Shown piece by piece: positions 60,426 to 64,000 of a stretch of 64,000 nucleotides of DNA; position 1 is the stretch's first letter, and each line of letters opens with the position of its first letter. The position numbers and the translations under genes were made by a program. The notes below the pieces were generated by a model. The model worked only from the letters and a program-made list of their open reading frames with translations. It searched no databases and was not told the DNA's origin. Location of the stretch: positions 1 through 64,000 of the forward strand of contig NZ_CAIJDP010000052.1 of NCBI RefSeq assembly GCF_903819435.1, given 5' to 3'. Source of the stretch: Flavobacterium salmonis. GTDB lineage: Bacteria > Bacteroidota > Bacteroidia > Flavobacteriales > Flavobacteriaceae.

Positions 60426-61664
60426 TTACTTAAATAAGTCCAGATCTACAGCTTCTCCCATTCTGAGATAGCCTGATTCATTTGGATGTAAAAAATCGCC
60501 GTCATGCATATTTGATAAAATAGTCTTCGAACCAATTTCTGAAGCCATTGCTTTATCAAAATCAATTACGGCATCAAAGGCTTTACTACTTCGAATCCAT
60601 GTGTTTACTATATCTCTTGCTTCTTGTCTGTGAGGTGCGTCATAAAATGATTTGGCAAATGGCAAAATGGTACAGCCATAAACTTTGATACCTCTAGCAT
60701 GTGCTTTATTTATCATTACTTTGTAAGCTTTAATAAGTTCCTGAGCTTTAGCTTGTGCATCTTCAGGATTTTTAATTCCGCCAATATCGTTTACACCCTC
60801 CAAAAGTATTAACCATTTTGTGCCCTTTTGAGATAATACATCCCTGTCAAAACGATTTAAAGCCGTTGGGCCTAATCCTCCTTTAGTGACACAATTCCCT
60901 CCTATTCCTAGATTCAGGACTCCTATATGCTCCGTTTTCTTATTGGCTAACAATCGTGCAGATAAGACATCTGTCCATCTATTTTGCTTGTTTGTACCCG
61001 ATCCACGACCATCTGTAATGGAATTCCCAAGACACACTATATTAGCGGAATTCTTAGCTGCATTCACATCTACTCCCATGATTGAATACCAGTGATCTGT
61101 TTTTATGGCGCCATCAAAAGCTGGGTTTTCAAGCTGATTACCCTGAAGAATATAAGAAGTCGTTCGTGAACCGGGATGCCCGGATGTTTTTTGAGATGTT
61201 GCTCCATAATGAATCGTAATGGCTAAAAGCTGTCCTGGCTGTAAATCAAAAGCAAAAGCATCTGAAAATACTTCCTGTTCAGGATTCATTGTTATTCCAG
61301 GATTTCCATTGAAACTTAATGTCTTCTGAGTTGCTGCATCAATACCGGGAGCAGTAGTTACATTTGCTACACTAACAGATTTCAAAACTGTTGGCTGATC
61401 ACTGAATATATTAGAAAAACGCAGGCGCAGACTTTTTCCTCCTATTGAAACTCTAATAATTTGTCGAAGCGTATTATCTGTCAGACCTGGAGCCGGAGGC
61501 ATATTATTAGGTTCTACTAACATTTGCGCTGTAGCCCAGGTACCCACCCAATTCTCCGAATTTGATCTGCCTGCCTCTTTTATAGATGCCTGATTGGACT
61601 TACATCCCAAAACCAAAAGGAAGAGAGGTATAAACAATAACCATTTGAAATATTGCTTTTGCAT
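60426..61664 (-). CDS. SGNH/GDSL-family esterase lipoprotein
   Basis: A 412-aa lipoprotein (leader LLVLGC, Cys21). After a beta-rich N-terminal part (WVGTWATAQMLV, residues 39-50; IIRVSIGGKSLRLRFSN), a GDSL-type domain begins at about 200 with GNSITDGRG (block I Ser), GIGGNCV (block II Gly), GVNDIGG (block III Asn) and a final DFLHPNESGY (Asp/His). Such proteins are often carbohydrate esterases or rhamnogalacturonan/arabinoxylan acetylesterases. It is placed between the GH43 gene and the three-module esterase in the operon. Confidence 0.87.
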   Translation of the reverse strand: MQKQYFKWLLFIPLFLLVLGCKSNQASIKEAGRSNSENWVGTWATAQMLVEPNNMPPAPGLTDNTLRQIIRVSIGGKSLRLRFSNIFSDQPTVLKSVSVANVTTAPGIDAATQKTLSFNGNPGITMNPEQEVFSDAFAFDLQPGQLLAITIHYGATSQKTSGHPGSRTTSYILQGNQLENPAFDGAIKTDHWYSIMGVDVNAAKNSANIVCLGNSITDGRGSGTNKQNRWTDVLSARLLANKKTEHIGVLNLGIGGNCVTKGGLGPTALNRFDRDVLSQKGTKWLILLEGVNDIGGIKNPEDAQAKAQELIKAYKVMINKAHARGIKVYGCTILPFAKSFYDAPHRQEARDIVNTWIRSSKAFDAVIDFDKAMASEIGSKTILSNMHDGDFLHPNESGYLRMGEAVDLDLFK

Positions 61665-61747
61665 ATTTAATTTTTAAAGATTAATGGGTATTTTGTATTC
61701 TTCTCTTTTGAATAGTATTCAAATATTAATCCGCTTAATTCAATATT

Positions 61748-63481
61748 TTATTGTGCCTTAGCATCATTTGCAGCCGTAGCATATAATCCTACTAATGCTC
61801 CTGTAAAACCTCCAGCTACATTTGTTGAAAGAATATCTCCTGAAACGCTTCCTCCTAAATTTTCAAAATCAGCACCATTTAGAGCATAACTAAATTCATA
61901 ACTGTCTCCAGTTGCTTTTACCTGCAGACGAACTGGCTTTTTGATGTCAATTTTAGTGCTTGCAATAATTTTTGACTGTCCTTTTTCTGTTCTTTCTAAC
62001 AAGATATAGGTATCCTTTCCTTTCTTTGTTATTCCAAAAACATAATTAAAACGCTCGTTTTGTAAACATACAATTCCTGCAAGATCCTTTTCCGATTCAG
62101 GTTTATAATCAATTGTTGTGGCAAAAGAAAAAGTGTTATGCATTTGTCTGTAGAAAAGTGTCGAAGTTGGTTTCAGTTCTTTAATATTTACTTCGAAAGG
62201 ATTAATCTGAAGTCCTTTTTTGGTTACCGAAATAAAATTTTCACGCGGGCCTCGAAGTCCAATCCATCTGTAATCTAATTTTTCAGAAGTAAAATTTTCG
62301 GTAAACGTAAAATTACCATTTGGGAAAAATCCGTCTTTACCGGTTTTGTTTTCGGTAACTCCTTTTGGCATTTTTATTTTTGACTCCAATGGTACTAATC
62401 CATTTTCAAAAACCGGAAAAGTTCCTGACCAGTCTACGGGAAGCATAAAAGTTTCGCGTCCTGTATTTACTCTGTCCTTATCATTCGGGCGAACGCCTAA
62501 AAATACACCGTAATATTTATTATCAGGACCAAGAACTAAATCGGCATGCCCCGCCCAGTCTACTTTATCTTTTCTGTTTTGCGGAAAATATCTTTGGGTA
62601 AGAATCGGATTGTTTGATGCCGGCTTAAAAGGTCCTTTTGGATTGTCACTGATAAAAATAACTTCACTATGATTTCCTCCTGTACCACCTTCGGCACACA
62701 TTAAATAATAATGACCGTCTTTTTTATATAAATGCGGCGCTTCAATCCATATTGGTTTTTTAGAAAGGTCTACACCCCCATCCACTATAATTTTGTCAGT
62801 ACCCGGAATTACTTTATCATTTTCAAGATCATATTCCCAAACTTTTATAACACGATGGCCTTCATATAATTGCTTTCCTTTATCGGGAGCGTCATTGTGC
62901 ACGATGTAGCCTTTTCCGTTATCATCAAAAAAGATACACGGATCAATTCCGTCAAAACCTAATTTTATAGGACTTCCCCATCCCTTCATAGGATCTTTTG
63001 TTTTTACTATAATATTGCCTAAACCTCCTGAAAAGGCGGTTACAATCATATAGAAAGTATCATTATGAGGATTATATGTTATTCCCGGAGCATATACTCC
63101 CTGGCTGATACCTGTATCGTGAGGGTTGAATTCGGAAACCTTATTTAATATACCTCCGAGGTCAGTCCAATTCACTAAATCTTTAGAATGGAAAATAGGT
63201 ACTCCGGGAAACATGGCAAATGAAGAACAAACCATATAATAGTCATCTCCTTTTCTGGTTATAGCAGGGTCTGGATAACATCCCTGTAAAATTGGCGAAT
63301 AAAATTCATCTGGTTTCAATGGATTATTTTTATAAATGTTGTCATCACCCTGATAAATAACATTCGAAAAAACAGGAGGCTTTTTGTTTGGTCTTCCTGT
63401 AACGGTATCTTTAACTTGTATCCCTTTAAAAGAAAAAAGAAAAATTAATGATAGCAAGAAAAATATTTGTCGCTTCTTCAT
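61748..63481 (-). CDS. GH43 xylosidase/arabinofuranosidase (subfamily 10-like)
   Basis: A 577-aa exported protein (signal peptide 1-20). Propeller active-site residues: base Asp in GCYPDPAITRKGDDYYMV, Asp in GIDPCIFFDDNGKGYI and acid Glu in IEAPHLYKKDGHYYLMCAEGG. The C-terminal part (about 390-577) is a beta-sandwich as in GH43 proteins with an added C2/DUF1349-like domain. It should remove arabinose or xylose from xylan side chains or ends. It is the first complete gene after the SusD gene on the minus strand, with a hairpin between them. Confidence 0.88.
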   Translation of the reverse strand: MKKRQIFFLLSLIFLFSFKGIQVKDTVTGRPNKKPPVFSNVIYQGDDNIYKNNPLKPDEFYSPILQGCYPDPAITRKGDDYYMVCSSFAMFPGVPIFHSKDLVNWTDLGGILNKVSEFNPHDTGISQGVYAPGITYNPHNDTFYMIVTAFSGGLGNIIVKTKDPMKGWGSPIKLGFDGIDPCIFFDDNGKGYIVHNDAPDKGKQLYEGHRVIKVWEYDLENDKVIPGTDKIIVDGGVDLSKKPIWIEAPHLYKKDGHYYLMCAEGGTGGNHSEVIFISDNPKGPFKPASNNPILTQRYFPQNRKDKVDWAGHADLVLGPDNKYYGVFLGVRPNDKDRVNTGRETFMLPVDWSGTFPVFENGLVPLESKIKMPKGVTENKTGKDGFFPNGNFTFTENFTSEKLDYRWIGLRGPRENFISVTKKGLQINPFEVNIKELKPTSTLFYRQMHNTFSFATTIDYKPESEKDLAGIVCLQNERFNYVFGITKKGKDTYILLERTEKGQSKIIASTKIDIKKPVRLQVKATGDSYEFSYALNGADFENLGGSVSGDILSTNVAGGFTGALVGLYATAANDAKAQ

Positions 63482-63775
63482 TGTAATTATTCATTTTGTA
63501 ACATCTATTTAAAAATGTTATTTGTTTAAAAAATTAATTTTCAATCCTGAAATACTATTTCTAACATTATATGATAATTATACATTAGCATCCATATTTA
63601 TCATAAAATGTTTTTAAAATTTAAACTAAATTTTATCAGGTTTAAGTCAGAATTTAAAAGCCGAGAGAATTAACTCTCGGCTTCAAACTTAAGCAAACTT
63701 AAATAACCAACTTACAAGCTATTCTGTAAAATTAACACTCATAACTACGGTTAAATTTGCTTATAGTAACATATT
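63482..63775. other. Intergenic region between SusD and GH43 genes
   Basis: No gene is visible in 294 bp. It holds the hairpin at 63658-63683 described separately and AT-rich DNA that may include a promoter for the enzyme operon. Confidence 0.5.
63658..63683 (-). terminator. Hairpin between SusD and the enzyme genes, terminator or attenuator
   Basis: AAGCCGAGAG (63658-63667) and CTCTCGGCTT (63674-63683) form a perfect 10-bp stem with a 6-nt loop. On the minus strand it is followed by TTTTAAATTC, a short T-run. It could lower readthrough from the SusC/SusD genes into the enzyme operon, a common way to set higher expression of SusC/D. Confidence 0.7.
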
Positions 63776-64000
63776 TTAGTTATATCCTGGATTCTGATAT
63801 TCTGCTTTTTCAGCAGCACTCATCTCCATTAAATCTATCTGCCCTTGAGGTATTGGACGCAAATAATGATACGGTTGAATAGTTCTGGTAACAACCTGTG
63901 GGGTATGTTGGCCATAATTCGATCCACTGATTGAATATGTACCTGCAAGCTCGTTCCATTTTTGGGTTCTTACTAAGTCGTACCAACGATATCCTTCACC
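63776..64000 (-). CDS. SusD/RagB-like lipoprotein, C-terminal 74 residues (cut by window edge)
   Basis: The minus strand reads in frame from the edge: GEGYRWYDLVRTQKWNEL..., then QPYHYLRPIPQGQIDLMEM... and ends at TAA 63776-63778 with NPGYN. GxGYRWYDLVR and YLxPIPxxxID are the C-terminal signatures of SusD proteins. The SusC partner is expected to the right, outside the window. This third pair would supply outer-membrane uptake for the glucuronoarabinoxylan enzymes. Confidence 0.9.
   Translation of the reverse strand, partial: GEGYRWYDLVRTQKWNELAGTYSISGSNYGQHTPQVVTRTIQPYHYLRPIPQGQIDLMEMSAAEKAEYQNPGYN

Overview
The window looks like chromosome of a Flavobacterium-type member of the Bacteroidota. 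The DNA is AT-rich. It carries two SusC/SusD-type outer-membrane pairs plus the 3' end of a third SusD gene, a one-protein hybrid two-component sensor, many lipoproteins with short Cys-anchored leaders, a type IX secretion (T9SS) tail on one enzyme, and intergenic palindromes of the CGTCAGTTCGAGTG type that I associate with flavobacteria. No species can be named from this sequence alone.

Positions 1-8350 are accessory DNA. The left edge carries repeated ends of an IS21-like insertion sequence that appear to cut off the start of a gene with a PD-(D/E)XK nuclease-like C-terminus. A 1.4 kb gene-free stretch full of long palindromes follows. After it come a small conserved gene, a small gene broken by a stop codon, and an SH3 plus metallo-beta-lactamase (ComEC-like) protein. 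A compact minus-strand cassette comes next: a 252-aa protein of unknown function, a DUF5675 protein with an L,D-transpeptidase-like His/Cys motif, and two small membrane proteins. It is divergent from a small putative DNA-binding protein, with three tandem 11-bp repeats between them. Two copies of a structured hairpin element with a conserved loop and a covarying stem lie in this region. The region ends at a 21-nt sequence that looks like the 3' end of a tRNA-Ser gene, a strong terminator, and a CE1 esterase gene that has lost its 3' end.

Positions 8360-28029 are a first polysaccharide-utilisation locus, probably for xylan or xylo-oligosaccharides. A minus-strand operon encodes a lipoprotein of the DUF255/thioredoxin family, a GH8 exo-oligoxylanase-like enzyme, a CE1 esterase, a GH9 enzyme and the truncated CE1 esterase. 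Divergent from it are a GPH-family sugar cation symporter, a hybrid two-component regulator and a SusC/SusD pair.

Positions 28165-42846 form a plus-strand block of a different type: a small membrane protein of unknown function, a vanadium-haloperoxidase/PAP2 protein, two FG-GAP/ASPIC-UnbV lipoproteins, an outer-membrane beta-barrel candidate, a DoxX-like membrane protein, and a second SusC/SusD pair. Its substrate is unknown; I consider it one of the two best candidates for an undescribed system.

Positions 43520-64000 are a glucuronoarabinoxylan-type locus. A plus-strand GH3 gene is followed, after a bidirectional terminator, by a long minus-strand series read from right to left: SusD (partial at the edge), GH43, a GDSL/SGNH esterase, a three-module esterase (CE6-like, CE1, CE1), GH115 alpha-glucuronidase, GH30 xylanase with a T9SS tail, GH43, GH3 with a PA14 insertion, and GH97. 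Together these would deacetylate or deferuloylate, debranch (glucuronic acid, arabinose, possibly galactose) and depolymerise a decorated xylan.
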